64,000 nucleotides of DNA from Bradyrhizobium sp. CCBAU 53338 (lineage in GTDB: Bacteria; Pseudomonadota; Alphaproteobacteria; Rhizobiales; Xanthobacteraceae). The notes beneath the pieces are model-generated. The model worked only from the letters and a program-made list of their open reading frames with translations, was not told the origin of the DNA and did no database searches. Below are positions 36,944 to 45,788 of this stretch, in pieces; within the stretch, counting starts at the first letter, position 1; each line of letters opens with the position of its first letter. Position numbers and translations under genes: made by a program. The stretch is taken from assembly GCF_015291665.1 (NCBI RefSeq), contig NZ_CP030048.1, forward strand, positions 6,386,001 through 6,450,000, read 5' to 3'.

Positions 36944-38193
36944 GCGGAGCGCACCGGAAGCGGCTTGTGCCGGCGCGCCGCTGCGCTCAGGGCGCGCCTG
37001 TACCAGGTGAAGAGCAGCGCCACGCCGCACATGATCAGGATGCCGATCACGCCGACCGCGATATGGGCGACGAAACCCGCGGATGTTTCGGTCAGCGCGG
37101 CGTAGCCGATGAAGGACAAGGCGACACCGAGCGAAAAGATCTGCAGCGAATATTGACCGCACAGGATCAGTGGCTGCGCCCAGGGCGATTCCAGTCCACG
37201 CCATCCGTTCGGCACGAATCGCAACGCCACCACGGCCAGCGCGAGAAAGTGGCCGAAGCGCAGGATGTCGAGATCGGTCTTGTCGATCGGGTAGATGAGC
37301 CAGACGAGCCATGCCGGCATGATTCCGGCAACGGACGGGAAATACCAGGTCAGCGTCACGAGGAAGCAGGCCACGATGTAGCCCACGGCGATCCAGAACA
37401 CCACGGGCGAATCGATCAGCGGCGAGATCCTCCTGCCTCCGCCGAGCGCACACCAGGCGCCGAACACGAACAGGAGCTGCCAGGCGAAAGGATTGAACGA
37501 CCAGAAGCCGGCGGGATAGCTCGACAAATGCAGGTCGTAGCGAATGGTGATCGTGTAGAGCGCGATCGAGACGGCGAGCGGAAAATCGGCCCGCCATTTC
37601 GCCAGCAAGAGCACCAGGGGTAACGCGCTCATCAGCACCACATAGAGCGGCAGGACGTCCATATTCAGCGGACGATATCGCAGCAGCAGCGCCTGAATCA
37701 TCGCCGGGCCCGGGTCCCTGAAGAACTCCGTGACTTCCGTCTCCTGCATGTAGAACCCGTTCCCGGTGAGGCCGGTGACCACGGCAACTGCGGCAATCAG
37801 CACCGAGAACAGCAGGATATGGGCGCAATAGATCTGCCAGACACGTCGCAGGATGCGTGCGCTTCCGATCACGAAGCCGGCTTCGAACAGCGTCCGTCCA
37901 TAGACGAAGGCGGCCGTGAACCCCGAGAGGAAGATGAAGATTTCGGCGGCATCGCTGAAGCCGTAGCTGCGGATCGTGAACCACGCGAGGACGTCGGGAG
38001 AAACGTGATCGATGAAGATCAGCCACAAAGAGAGCCCGCGGAACAGGTCTATTCGCAGCTCCCTCTCCCCGCTGATCGTCGGCAGGGTCGCGGCCGGCGC
38101 CGCTGCCAGCAACGGCCAGATGCCGCGTGTCACGGCGGTTGGAGCGTCAAGGGAAGGCGTTGGGGTACCCTCGTCAGTACCCGACAGCTGCAT
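36940..38193 (-). CDS. opgC: OpgC-family membrane acyltransferase (periplasmic glucan succinylation)
   Basis: An integral membrane protein of 417 residues with about 10 hydrophobic helices. The family start ERELRIDLFRGLSLWLIFID, with FSDAAEIFIFLSGFTAAFVYG, is typical of OpgC (pfam10129). OpgC adds succinyl groups to osmoregulated periplasmic glucans, making them anionic. It is the first gene of a two-gene unit with the GT-C-like gene. The glucan synthase itself is not in the window. Confidence 0.9.
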   Translation of the reverse strand: MQLSGTDEGTPTPSLDAPTAVTRGIWPLLAAAPAATLPTISGERELRIDLFRGLSLWLIFIDHVSPDVLAWFTIRSYGFSDAAEIFIFLSGFTAAFVYGRTLFEAGFVIGSARILRRVWQIYCAHILLFSVLIAAVAVVTGLTGNGFYMQETEVTEFFRDPGPAMIQALLLRYRPLNMDVLPLYVVLMSALPLVLLLAKWRADFPLAVSIALYTITIRYDLHLSSYPAGFWSFNPFAWQLLFVFGAWCALGGGRRISPLIDSPVVFWIAVGYIVACFLVTLTWYFPSVAGIMPAWLVWLIYPIDKTDLDILRFGHFLALAVVALRFVPNGWRGLESPWAQPLILCGQYSLQIFSLGVALSFIGYAALTETSAGFVAHIAVGVIGILIMCGVALLFTWYRRALSAAARRHKPLPVRSA

Positions 38194-38374
38194 TGGAAAT
38201 CCTCGCCACCTAACGCTGCCGCACCGAGCTGAATGAATGGGAACCCTAGAGATTCCATTCCCGGCCGCTATTGATCTGCGTCAAGACTGCGGTTGTCGCG
38301 AGCGATCACCGCTTCCGGTTCGGGGCAGGTGCGTCAAGACCGTAGACGCGGCCAACTGCCGCGACAAAGCGAGC

Positions 38375-39823
38375 TCATTCTTCCAGATAGGCTTTGACCT
38401 TGCCTTTCCTCACCGCGGCCTTCAGGACGGCATGGTCCCGCTCGGCCTGATCAGCATAGTCGACCGCAAAGCGGCTCACCGCCCGATCGAACTCGTCACT
38501 GGATGATCCGAGATAGCCGCTGATCGTTGCCGATATCTCGCTGACCTTGGCATGCGCGCGTGCCAGAACCCAGCCGCAGGCCGTCGAATAGACCTCCAGA
38601 AGGTTCGCGTCGAACGTTTCGATCAAGGGCTTTATCTTGGCGTCGCGGAGCTGTCGCACATAGAACTGGCGGTCGTGCGAACCGGTGAGCCACCCGAGGA
38701 ATATGTCCGACGCAGGCTGCATGAGGCGCTGCCCCATGACCACACGCTGTCCGTGGTGACGATAGGCACTCCGTCCCGCATACGGTTCCAGCACGGACTG
38801 CGCCGCTTCCTTGACCTGTAGAAACAGCGGGCTGTCGGCTTCCGACATCATGAGGACGATCCAGCATCGCCGGCCCACACTTCCGACGCCGACGACCTTG
38901 ATGGCCGCGTCGACCAGCCGGTAGCGATCGAACAGCTGACGCCGGTCATCGGACAGGGACTCCCGATAGGTGCCCAGGATCGATTCGAGAGACGAAAGGA
39001 CATCGGGGGCGCGCGCCGTTTCCGGATGAAAGATGAGAGGAGGCTGTTCCGTGATGCGGATTTGCCCGCCGACGCTGCCGGCGAGCTTCGGAAAATCGAG
39101 CTCCGATCCCCTGTCTTTGGCGGCGTGATCGATCCGCCGCTGCAGCTGCTTCCTCGCGTTTTTCGGCGCGATCTTCATCACGTCCGCGGTGCCGACGTTC
39201 GTGTACCAGACCGCGAGCGGATCCATTCTGGAAAATTCGCGCATGCGCTCGCGATAGCTGCGCGCAGCAGCCGCAGCGCAATCGCGACCCTTGGCGTCGG
39301 ACAGTCCGATCGATCGCGCGGCGAGCACGACCGAGGCGGCGAGACGCTTGACATCCCATTCCCATGGCGCCGGCGACGTCTCGTCGAAATCGTTGATGTC
39401 GAAGATGATGTGGCGTTCGGGAGTGGCAAAGCCCCCGAAATTCAAGAGGTGGCAGTCGCCGCAGGCCTGCACGTTCAGTCCGGTACTGGGCGTCCGCGCC
39501 AGGTCGGCGGCCATGATGCCCGCGGAGCCACGATAGAATGCGAAAGGCGATTGCAGCATCCGACCATAGCGGATCGGCACCAGTTCCTGCACCCGACCGG
39601 CATCCGACTTGTGCAGAATTTCGAGGGGGTTCGGCCGGCCCTTGAACGATTTCCAGCGGCCATGTTGCTCGCGCGGGACCTTGTCGCGAAGAGCCTTGCC
39701 GGCGGCGGAGCGATCGTCCGGGGAAATGATGTGCGCCGCCGTGCCTCCGGTCGGCTTCGTCTTCGCTTCAAATCTGTTGCTGGCACGATCCATCATGAGG
39801 CGGGGATTTATGAACGGGCTCAT
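38375..39823 (-). CDS. DUF2252 domain-containing protein
   Basis: A 482-residue cytoplasmic protein. The DUF2252 signature reads VQACGDCHLLNFGGFATPER, then HIIFDINDFDETSPAPWEWD, with LVPIRYGRMLQSPFAFYRG before it. The HxxNFG...D.NDFD pattern resembles kinase-like (aminoglycoside phosphotransferase fold) catalytic and metal motifs, so a phosphotransferase activity is a reasonable inference. Function unknown. I chose the ATG at 39823 after GAGGAAA. It is divergent from the SulP gene across 105 bases, so both may share regulation. Confidence 0.88.
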   Translation of the reverse strand: MSPFINPRLMMDRASNRFEAKTKPTGGTAAHIISPDDRSAAGKALRDKVPREQHGRWKSFKGRPNPLEILHKSDAGRVQELVPIRYGRMLQSPFAFYRGSAGIMAADLARTPSTGLNVQACGDCHLLNFGGFATPERHIIFDINDFDETSPAPWEWDVKRLAASVVLAARSIGLSDAKGRDCAAAAARSYRERMREFSRMDPLAVWYTNVGTADVMKIAPKNARKQLQRRIDHAAKDRGSELDFPKLAGSVGGQIRITEQPPLIFHPETARAPDVLSSLESILGTYRESLSDDRRQLFDRYRLVDAAIKVVGVGSVGRRCWIVLMMSEADSPLFLQVKEAAQSVLEPYAGRSAYRHHGQRVVMGQRLMQPASDIFLGWLTGSHDRQFYVRQLRDAKIKPLIETFDANLLEVYSTACGWVLARAHAKVSEISATISGYLGSSSDEFDRAVSRFAVDYADQAERDHAVLKAAVRKGKVKAYLEE

Positions 39824-39927
39824 CGTTAATGTTTCCTCACGGAATCCCGGGAGCATTGACCTGGATCAAGCGATCGGCAGTCCGGCTGCATCAGCCTTGC
39901 CACTCATCAGCCGAGCGGGCGGACAGC

Positions 39928-41646
39928 ATGACCGATGCGACAAACGCAATGGACAAGGTCGAGGGACGGGCGACACGGCTGTCGTGGTTGCCGCCCGTTC
40001 GTTGGCTCGCGAATTATTCTGCGGCCTGGCTGCCTTCCGACGTCATTGCCGGGATCACGCTCGCAGCCTATGCAATCCCGGTGTCGCTTGCCTATGCCGC
40101 GCTGGCCGGTCTGCCTCCGCAGGTCGGGATCTACGGCTACCTGTTGGGCGGGATCGGCTACGCGCTATTCGGATCTTCACGTCAGCTCGCGATCGGCCCC
40201 ACTTCAGCCATATCGCTGATGATCGCCGGCACGGTGGGCGCGATGGCTGCCGGCGATGCCCTCCGCTACGCGCAGATCGCAAGCCTTGCAGCGTTTACCG
40301 TGGCCGCGCTCAGTTTGCTTGCATGGCTGCTGCGATTGAGTGCCCTGGTCAAGTTGATCAGTGACAGCATCCTCGTTGGATTCAAGGCCGGCGCCGGGCT
40401 GACCATCGCAATGACGCAGTTGCCGAGCTTGTTCGGCGTCAGCGGAGGCGGTCACAACTTCTTCGAACGAGTTTATCTGTTTGTCTCGCAACTTGGTCAG
40501 ACCCAGCTGCCGGTTCTTCTCGTCGGGCTCGTGGCCCTCGTCCTGCTGGTCGCCGGTGAACGTCTGCTGCCGGGACGCCCTGTCGCACTCGGCGTCGTCG
40601 TGCTGGCCATCGTCGCGGCGACCCTGCTTGGCCTGCCGGCACTCGGCGTTCCCGTGACAGGTAAGATTCCATCTGGTCTGCCGAGCCTTGCTGCGCCGGC
40701 CCTGCGGATACGAGACGTCGAAGGCATCGTGCCGCTCGCGGGAGGATGTCTGTTGCTGGCCTACATCGAGGGCGTTTCCGCCGCACGAACCCTCGCGGCC
40801 AAGCATGGCTACGCCATCGATGCACGCCAGGAGCTTCTTGGCATCGGGGCCGCCAACCTTGCCGCAGCCATTGGACAAGGCTACCCCGTCGCGGGTGGAC
40901 TCTCGCAGTCGGCCGTCAATGACAAGGCCGGCGCCCGCTCCGCGCTGGCGCTCGTCTTCGCCTCGATCACGCTGGCCTTATGCCTGCTTTTTCTGACGGG
41001 ATCGCTCGAGAACCTCCCGAAGGCGGTTCTCGCCGCGATCGTCCTCACGGCAGTCTATGGCCTGTTGGACTTCCCGGCGATGCTCCGCATGTGGCACGTC
41101 AGCCGGCTGGACTTCCTGGCGGCGACGATCGCGCTCCTGGCCGTGCTCTGGCTTGGAATTCTGCACGGCATCCTGCTGGCGGCCCTGGCTTCGATTCTGT
41201 TGCTGCTCGCACGTGCGTCGCAGCCCCACGTCGCCTTCCTCGGAAGAATTCCGGGAACTGAGCAATTTTCCGACATGGAGCGTCATCCTGACAACGAGCC
41301 CGTGCCCGGCGTGATCGTGTTTCGGCCGGAGGCCTCGCTGATCTATCCCAACGCCGACGCCGTGCTGGAAGCGGTCCTGACCCGTGTTCAATCCACCCCC
41401 GGCCCGATCCGACTGGTGGTCTGCGACCTGTCGGCCTCGCCCTTCATCGATCTCGCCGGCTCGCGGATGTTGCGCGACCTGGAAGCTGAACTTTCCGGCC
41501 GCAGCATCACACTGCGGATCGTAGGCGCCCACGGAAGAGTGCGCGATCTCCTGCGCGCCGATGGCCTCGAGGACAAGGTCGGAGGCATCGACCGAACCGC
41601 CACGGTCGAGAAGGTGCTCCTGGTATCGTTGAGACAGACAGGCTGA
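39928..41646 (+). CDS. SulP family anion transporter with STAS domain
   Basis: A 572-residue transporter. The membrane part starts DVIAGITLAAYAIPVSLAYA with the SulP motif ALAGLPPQVGIYGYLLGGIG, and carries about 12-14 helices to about residue 430. A C-terminal STAS domain follows (GVIVFRPEASLIYPNADAVL then CDLSASPFIDLAGSRMLRDL). SulP proteins carry sulfate, bicarbonate, molybdate or other anions. Direct adjacency to a beta-carbonic anhydrase (24 bases) makes bicarbonate the most likely substrate. I chose the ATG at 39928; the frame extends to 39829 without coding look. Confidence 0.92.
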   Translation: MTDATNAMDKVEGRATRLSWLPPVRWLANYSAAWLPSDVIAGITLAAYAIPVSLAYAALAGLPPQVGIYGYLLGGIGYALFGSSRQLAIGPTSAISLMIAGTVGAMAAGDALRYAQIASLAAFTVAALSLLAWLLRLSALVKLISDSILVGFKAGAGLTIAMTQLPSLFGVSGGGHNFFERVYLFVSQLGQTQLPVLLVGLVALVLLVAGERLLPGRPVALGVVVLAIVAATLLGLPALGVPVTGKIPSGLPSLAAPALRIRDVEGIVPLAGGCLLLAYIEGVSAARTLAAKHGYAIDARQELLGIGAANLAAAIGQGYPVAGGLSQSAVNDKAGARSALALVFASITLALCLLFLTGSLENLPKAVLAAIVLTAVYGLLDFPAMLRMWHVSRLDFLAATIALLAVLWLGILHGILLAALASILLLLARASQPHVAFLGRIPGTEQFSDMERHPDNEPVPGVIVFRPEASLIYPNADAVLEAVLTRVQSTPGPIRLVVCDLSASPFIDLAGSRMLRDLEAELSGRSITLRIVGAHGRVRDLLRADGLEDKVGGIDRTATVEKVLLVSLRQTG

Positions 41647-41670
41647 TCTTCTCCGCCAAAGGAGGCCGAT

Positions 41671-42531
41671 GTGAAGACTGTCGACGTCATCTATCGATAT
41701 CAGGCAGATGCGCCCGCGCGATCCCGGCCGTCCGGCAGCAGCGAAGCGCGGCTTCGTCTCGATGAAGGCAATCGGGCATTCGCGGCGCTGCTCGATCAGG
41801 TCAAGGATGAATTCGGGCGGACGGAGAGGATCGTGCCGGTCGACGCACGTGACCTCGGCTTGATCTCCCGCGAGGCCGGGCTGCCGACCCAGCATCCCTT
41901 CGCCGCCGTGCTCGGCTGCTCGGACGCCAGAGTGCCGATCGAGCTCATTTTCAACGAAGGTCCGAACGACCTCTTCGTCGTCAGGGTGGCAGGCAATGTG
42001 CTGGGCCCGGATGTGCTGGGCAGTTTGAAGTTTGCTGTCGAGCATCTGGGTGGCAGTCTGAGGCTCATCGTGGTCCTGGGACATAGCGGATGCGGCGCCG
42101 TGACCAGCGCCGTCGATCTGTTCCTGAATCCGCGAGACTACGTGTCGCTCGCAACGAAGCATTCGCTGCGCAACATTCTGGATCGTCTGCTGGTCGTCAT
42201 TCAGACCTGCGCAAGGAAGTTGGCCACGACCTTCGGACCGGACGTCGTTCAGCGACCGCAATACCGGGAGGCCCTGATCGAGGCATCGGTCGTCACGAAT
42301 GCTGCGCTCGCGGCCTACTCGATCCAGGAAGCGGTGGGGGCGACGAACGACGCAGAAGGCCTGCGAGCGGTCTATGGTGTCTATCTGCTCGAGAACCGGG
42401 AGGTCTGGGCGCCACGCCCGGGAGGAGCGGAGACCGTTGGTCTTGCGGCAGCCCCGCATGACCTTGCCGGATTTGTCGATCTGGGAGACGCCATTGTCAG
42501 GTCCGAGCGGATTGCCCACCTCCTCAGATGA
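41671..42531 (+). CDS. Beta-class carbonic anhydrase
   Basis: Interconverts CO2 and bicarbonate. Zinc ligands are in place: Cys83-x-Asp85-x-Arg87 (LGCSDARVP) and His138-x-x-Cys141 (LGHSGCGAV). The protein is 286 residues, longer than typical (about 200-230), with an N-terminal extension of 50 residues and a C-terminal tail. It begins with GTG preceded by AAAGGAGG at ideal spacing. Together with the SulP gene it forms a probable bicarbonate-uptake/CO2-handling operon. No signal peptide, so cytoplasmic. Confidence 0.94.
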   Translation: MKTVDVIYRYQADAPARSRPSGSSEARLRLDEGNRAFAALLDQVKDEFGRTERIVPVDARDLGLISREAGLPTQHPFAAVLGCSDARVPIELIFNEGPNDLFVVRVAGNVLGPDVLGSLKFAVEHLGGSLRLIVVLGHSGCGAVTSAVDLFLNPRDYVSLATKHSLRNILDRLLVVIQTCARKLATTFGPDVVQRPQYREALIEASVVTNAALAAYSIQEAVGATNDAEGLRAVYGVYLLENREVWAPRPGGAETVGLAAAPHDLAGFVDLGDAIVRSERIAHLLR

Positions 42532-43108
42532 GCAATTGCGTCGCTCGGACGGCCGCATCTTGATCATATCGACCGGGAGCTCGATGGCGTTCGGACAATC
42601 ACTTACCGGACGCAGCATCGATCTGCCCGGCCGCACTCCGCGCAGGCGGGCGCAATTCGCCGTTCAGCCATCCCTTTACGATTGCCGATTTGAGCGGATC
42701 GAGCGCCCATCCGCCTGACGCGCAATCGGTCGTCCCAAGGGGAACGCGCAATTCGATGCGAACGCGCTTGCGACTACCTTGGTAGCGCTTCAATCGTTGC
42801 GACCATGTTTGGATGCGCATTGGCTGGCCCGTGCGACAGTGCAGCGCCCGTTTTCGATCGTGGGAGGTTGCCCCTGACAATGAGCTAGTTTCGATCCGGA
42901 GACGTGGCTCGCGCCATTGTCCCAAAGGGAAGCCGCACCGCTCACGAAATTTGCGCTGGATCAAGGACGCCTTAGCGGCGTACTTCGCGTCATTCGCGAC
43001 GGTCACAGTTGCAATGGCGGACTTCCTCTGTGTCCCGGTAAGATGATAGTCATGCTCACGCCCTCAAGCGGGGTTGTTGTGACCGCAAACGGCCAGGAAG
43101 GACAGCCG
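42532..43108. other. Non-coding or degraded stretch
   Basis: Nearly 580 bases without a gene I can support. It is locally less GC-rich than its flanks and has open frames on both strands. The best is minus-strand 42599-43006 (135 codons, containing RLKRYQGSRKRVRIELRV and GWALDPLKSAIVKGW), which has mixed codon usage and no family I recognise. It may be a gene remnant. The AGGAAGGA before 43109 belongs to the dehalogenase gene. Confidence 0.4.
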
Positions 43109-43846
43109 ATGCCCATCAAAGCCGTCGTCTTCGACGCTTACGGGACGCTCTACGACATCCAATCCGTCGCAGAGATCACCGAGGACGCGTTTCCGGGCTA
43201 TGGCGAGATCATCACGCAGGTCTGGCGGATCAAGCAGCTCGAATACACCTGGTTGCGCTCGCTGATGCGGCGCTACCAGGATTTTGCCGCCGTCACGCGC
43301 GACTCGCTGGCCTATACGCTGCGCATTCTCGGGCTCGCCTATGAGAGCGAGACCTTCGATCGCGTCATCGAGAAATATCTGCATCTCGATCTCTATCCGG
43401 ACGCGACGAACGCGCTCGCCGCGCTGAAACCGCGCAAGCTGGCGATCCTCTCCAATGGCAGCCCTGACATGCTGGACGCGCTGGTGCGCAACTCCGGCCT
43501 CGACCGCCTGCTCGACGCCACCATCAGCGTCGACGCCAGGAAGATCTTCAAACCGAGTCCGCAAGCCTATGAGCTGATCGGCGAGGTGCTCGGCACCGCG
43601 CCTGAAGAGGTGCTGTTCGTCTCCTCCAATCCCTGGGATGTCGCCGGCGCGAAATCATTCGGGCTGAACGTCGCCTGGATCGAACGGGTGACGCCGGAGG
43701 CGATGGCGCTGGCTTGCGTCGAGAACGAACTCGTGGCACCGCTGACCATGTTCAAGGCGATCCGCACCCAAATGGACGAACTCGGCTTTGCGCCGGATCA
43801 TCGTGTTCGTTCACTCTCGGAACTGGCCGGGATCATCAAGGGATGA
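43109..43846 (+). CDS. Haloacid dehalogenase, type II (HAD superfamily)
   Basis: A 245-residue HAD hydrolase of the L-2-haloacid dehalogenase type. The nucleophile motif is VVFDAYGTLYD (Asp9), motif II LAILSNGSPDML (Ser/Asn), the lysine in IFKPSPQAYEL, and motif IV FVSSNPWDVAGAKSFG. The motif II SNGSP and SSNPWD signature is specific to type II dehalogenases, which hydrolyse 2-haloalkanoates with inversion. I chose the ATG at 43109 after AGGAAGGA; in-frame ATGs upstream (43043, 42917) lack support. Confidence 0.9.
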   Translation: MPIKAVVFDAYGTLYDIQSVAEITEDAFPGYGEIITQVWRIKQLEYTWLRSLMRRYQDFAAVTRDSLAYTLRILGLAYESETFDRVIEKYLHLDLYPDATNALAALKPRKLAILSNGSPDMLDALVRNSGLDRLLDATISVDARKIFKPSPQAYELIGEVLGTAPEEVLFVSSNPWDVAGAKSFGLNVAWIERVTPEAMALACVENELVAPLTMFKAIRTQMDELGFAPDHRVRSLSELAGIIKG

Positions 43847-43892
43847 CCCGGACATCGCCGCCCGCCCGTAAGTCTGGAATGAGCTGACTGGA

Positions 43893-44360
43893 ATGAGCCT
43901 GGAATCCGTTCGCGCCTTCTTCGCCGAGAAAGCCCCCGACATCTCCGTCATCGAATCCCCGATCAGTTCGGCGACCGTGACGCTGGCCGCCGAAGCCTAC
44001 GGCGTCGAGCCCGGAATGATCGCCAAGACGCTGAGCTTGCGCGTCGGCGAACGCGTGATCCTGATCGTCGCGGCCGGCACCTCGCGCATGGACAACAAGA
44101 AGGTCAAGGCGCAGTTCGGCGGCAAGCCGAAGATGCTGGGTTTGGAAGAGGTCGCCGAGATCACCGGCCACGAGGTCGGCGGCGTCTGCCCGTTCGGGCT
44201 CAAATCGCCGCTGCCCGTCTATTGCGACGTGTCGCTGAGGGCATTCGACATCGTGGTGCCGGCCGCGGGCTCGACCCACAGCGCCGTGCGTATCACGCCG
44301 GATCGCTTGGCCGAGTTGACCGCGGCCGAATGGGTCGATGTCTGCGAGCACAAGCCGTAA
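43893..44360 (+). CDS. YbaK/EbsC family protein (aminoacyl-tRNA deacylase domain)
   Basis: A 155-residue YbaK-type domain that hydrolyses mischarged aminoacyl-tRNA. Conserved features are the early SATVTLAAEAYGVEPGMIAK, the KTLSL strand, KPKMLGLEEVAEITGHEVGG and VCPFGLK (substrate pocket), and the late YCDVSLRAFDIVVPAAGSTH. Length is standard. It lies between the dehalogenase and the cyclase genes on the same strand with 45-base gaps. Substrate tRNA not predictable. Confidence 0.92.
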   Translation: MSLESVRAFFAEKAPDISVIESPISSATVTLAAEAYGVEPGMIAKTLSLRVGERVILIVAAGTSRMDNKKVKAQFGGKPKMLGLEEVAEITGHEVGGVCPFGLKSPLPVYCDVSLRAFDIVVPAAGSTHSAVRITPDRLAELTAAEWVDVCEHKP

Positions 44361-44407
44361 GGCGCGACGCGGGATGCCTGATGCATTTGCCGGCCAGGGA
44401 GGCTAGC

Positions 44408-45250
44408 ATGGCGACCATGACCGACGACAAGATGAAACGACGATTGACCACCGTGCTGTGCGCCGACGTGTACGGCTATTCGCGTCTCATGGAAGCAGAC
44501 GAGACCGGAACGCTGGAGACGCTGCGCCGCTACCGCACGGCCATCGCGCGACTGGTCGAGCGTCACGACGGCCGCATCGTCAATACCTGGGGCGATGCCG
44601 TGATCGCCGAGTTCGCCAGCGTCGTCGAGGCCGTGCAATGCGCGGTCGAGATTCAGCAGGAGATCTCCAGTTCGGATTCGGACGCGCCCCAGGCGAGCCC
44701 GATGCGGTTTCGCATCGGCATCAACCTCGGCGACGTGATGGTTGATGGCACCGACATCTATGGCGACGGCGTCAACATCGCATCGCGCCTGCAAGAGCTC
44801 GCCGATCCCGGCGGCGTCGTGATCTCGAGCTCCGTCTACGACCAGGTGCACAACAAATTATCCGTTGGCTTCGACTGTCTCGGCCAGCGCCCGATGAAGA
44901 ACATTGCCCCCCTGACCAGTTACCGGCTGACCCTGGGCGGCCAAGCCGCCGGGTCAGCGAGCTTCCCGGGCGAGGAAACCGCAACGCCCACAGCGCAAGC
45001 GCGCGCTCCGCGGATGGAGGACAGGCGCGAGCCATCGTCGTCGAGCAACGTCGTCTCGAATTGGCTCGGAAAGCTGCCCCGGCCGGTTGCAGCGGCGCTC
45101 ACGGTGTCTGCCTTCCTGATTCTGATCAATCTGTTCACGGGCGCGCATAAGATCTGGTTCCATTGGCCCGTCGCAGCCATTCTCTTCGGTGTCGCCTTGC
45201 GGACGGTGCTTGGACATCGACCCGAATCGGACAGCAAGGGCGAGCGCTGA
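44408..45250 (+). CDS. Membrane-anchored class III adenylate/guanylate cyclase
   Basis: Makes cAMP or cGMP. The catalytic domain is N-terminal (residues 11-185), with metal aspartates in LCADVYGYSRL (Asp20) and NTWGDAVIAEF (Asp63), and the transition-state Asn/Arg in GDGVNIASRL. A Ser/Pro-rich linker leads to a C-terminal pair of transmembrane helices (PVAAALTVSAFLILINLFTG, then IWFHWPVAAILFGVALRTVL), resembling the short 2TM domain. The order, catalytic domain before the anchor, is the reverse of many class III cyclases. The ATG at 44408 follows GGGAGG. Nucleotide specificity not decided. Confidence 0.88.
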   Translation: MATMTDDKMKRRLTTVLCADVYGYSRLMEADETGTLETLRRYRTAIARLVERHDGRIVNTWGDAVIAEFASVVEAVQCAVEIQQEISSSDSDAPQASPMRFRIGINLGDVMVDGTDIYGDGVNIASRLQELADPGGVVISSSVYDQVHNKLSVGFDCLGQRPMKNIAPLTSYRLTLGGQAAGSASFPGEETATPTAQARAPRMEDRREPSSSSNVVSNWLGKLPRPVAAALTVSAFLILINLFTGAHKIWFHWPVAAILFGVALRTVLGHRPESDSKGER

Positions 45251-45308
45251 AGGAGGCGGCCCGGCCGCATCGCCGCGCCCAGCGCTGCGTGCCGAACGCT
45301 GGACATCG

Positions 45309-45668
45309 CTAATCGTCGTCATCGTCATAAGGCCGCGGCTGCAGCTGCTGAGGTGGCGGCGGCAGCGCATTGTCATAGCGCGGCGGCGGTGCAGCGCGAT
45401 TGCGCGGGACCTGCTGTTGCGGCGACATCTGGTTGTTGGACTGGAACACGGCGCGACAGCCGCTGGAGAGTTGCGGCGTGTTCTCTCGCAGACACGCGGT
45501 GATGCGGCCCACATCCGGAATCTGGTCGCTGCACAGGCGCCAGACATCGGGCGTGCAGGCCATCTGCTGCTCCATGGTTCCGCGATATTCTTCGGCGAAT
45601 GCTGCGCTCTGCGCGACGATGCCGCCGATCGCAAGCGCCATACCCAGCGCAATAGGCTCTGTCCGCAT
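45309..45668 (-). CDS. Secreted cysteine-containing small protein
   Basis: A 119-residue protein with a signal peptide (MRTEPIALGMALAIGGIVAQ, cleavage near AAFA). The mature domain has four cysteines in the pattern MACTPDVWRLCSDQIP, then ITACLRENTPQLSSGCRAVF, a layout common to a rhizobial cysteine-rich family sometimes annotated, without support, as phosphodiesterase. The C-terminus is Pro/Gln/Asn-rich and ends in six aspartates. It is convergent with the cyclase gene. Confidence 0.78.
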   Translation of the reverse strand: MRTEPIALGMALAIGGIVAQSAAFAEEYRGTMEQQMACTPDVWRLCSDQIPDVGRITACLRENTPQLSSGCRAVFQSNNQMSPQQQVPRNRAAPPPRYDNALPPPPQQLQPRPYDDDDD

Positions 45669-45788
45669 GGTCCTGATCCTTCCCGATTGTCCCCGGATGC
45701 TCATCAATCAATGAGGCGGGAGCCGGTTCTGGACCAACAACTAAATGTGAAAGGGCCGCTGGAACCTATTCCCATGCCCACCACAGAT

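Noticed and set aside
36944..38026. Extension of the GT-C gene to 38026
   Set aside because: This part lies out of frame inside opgC; the coupled ATG at 36943 is the right start.
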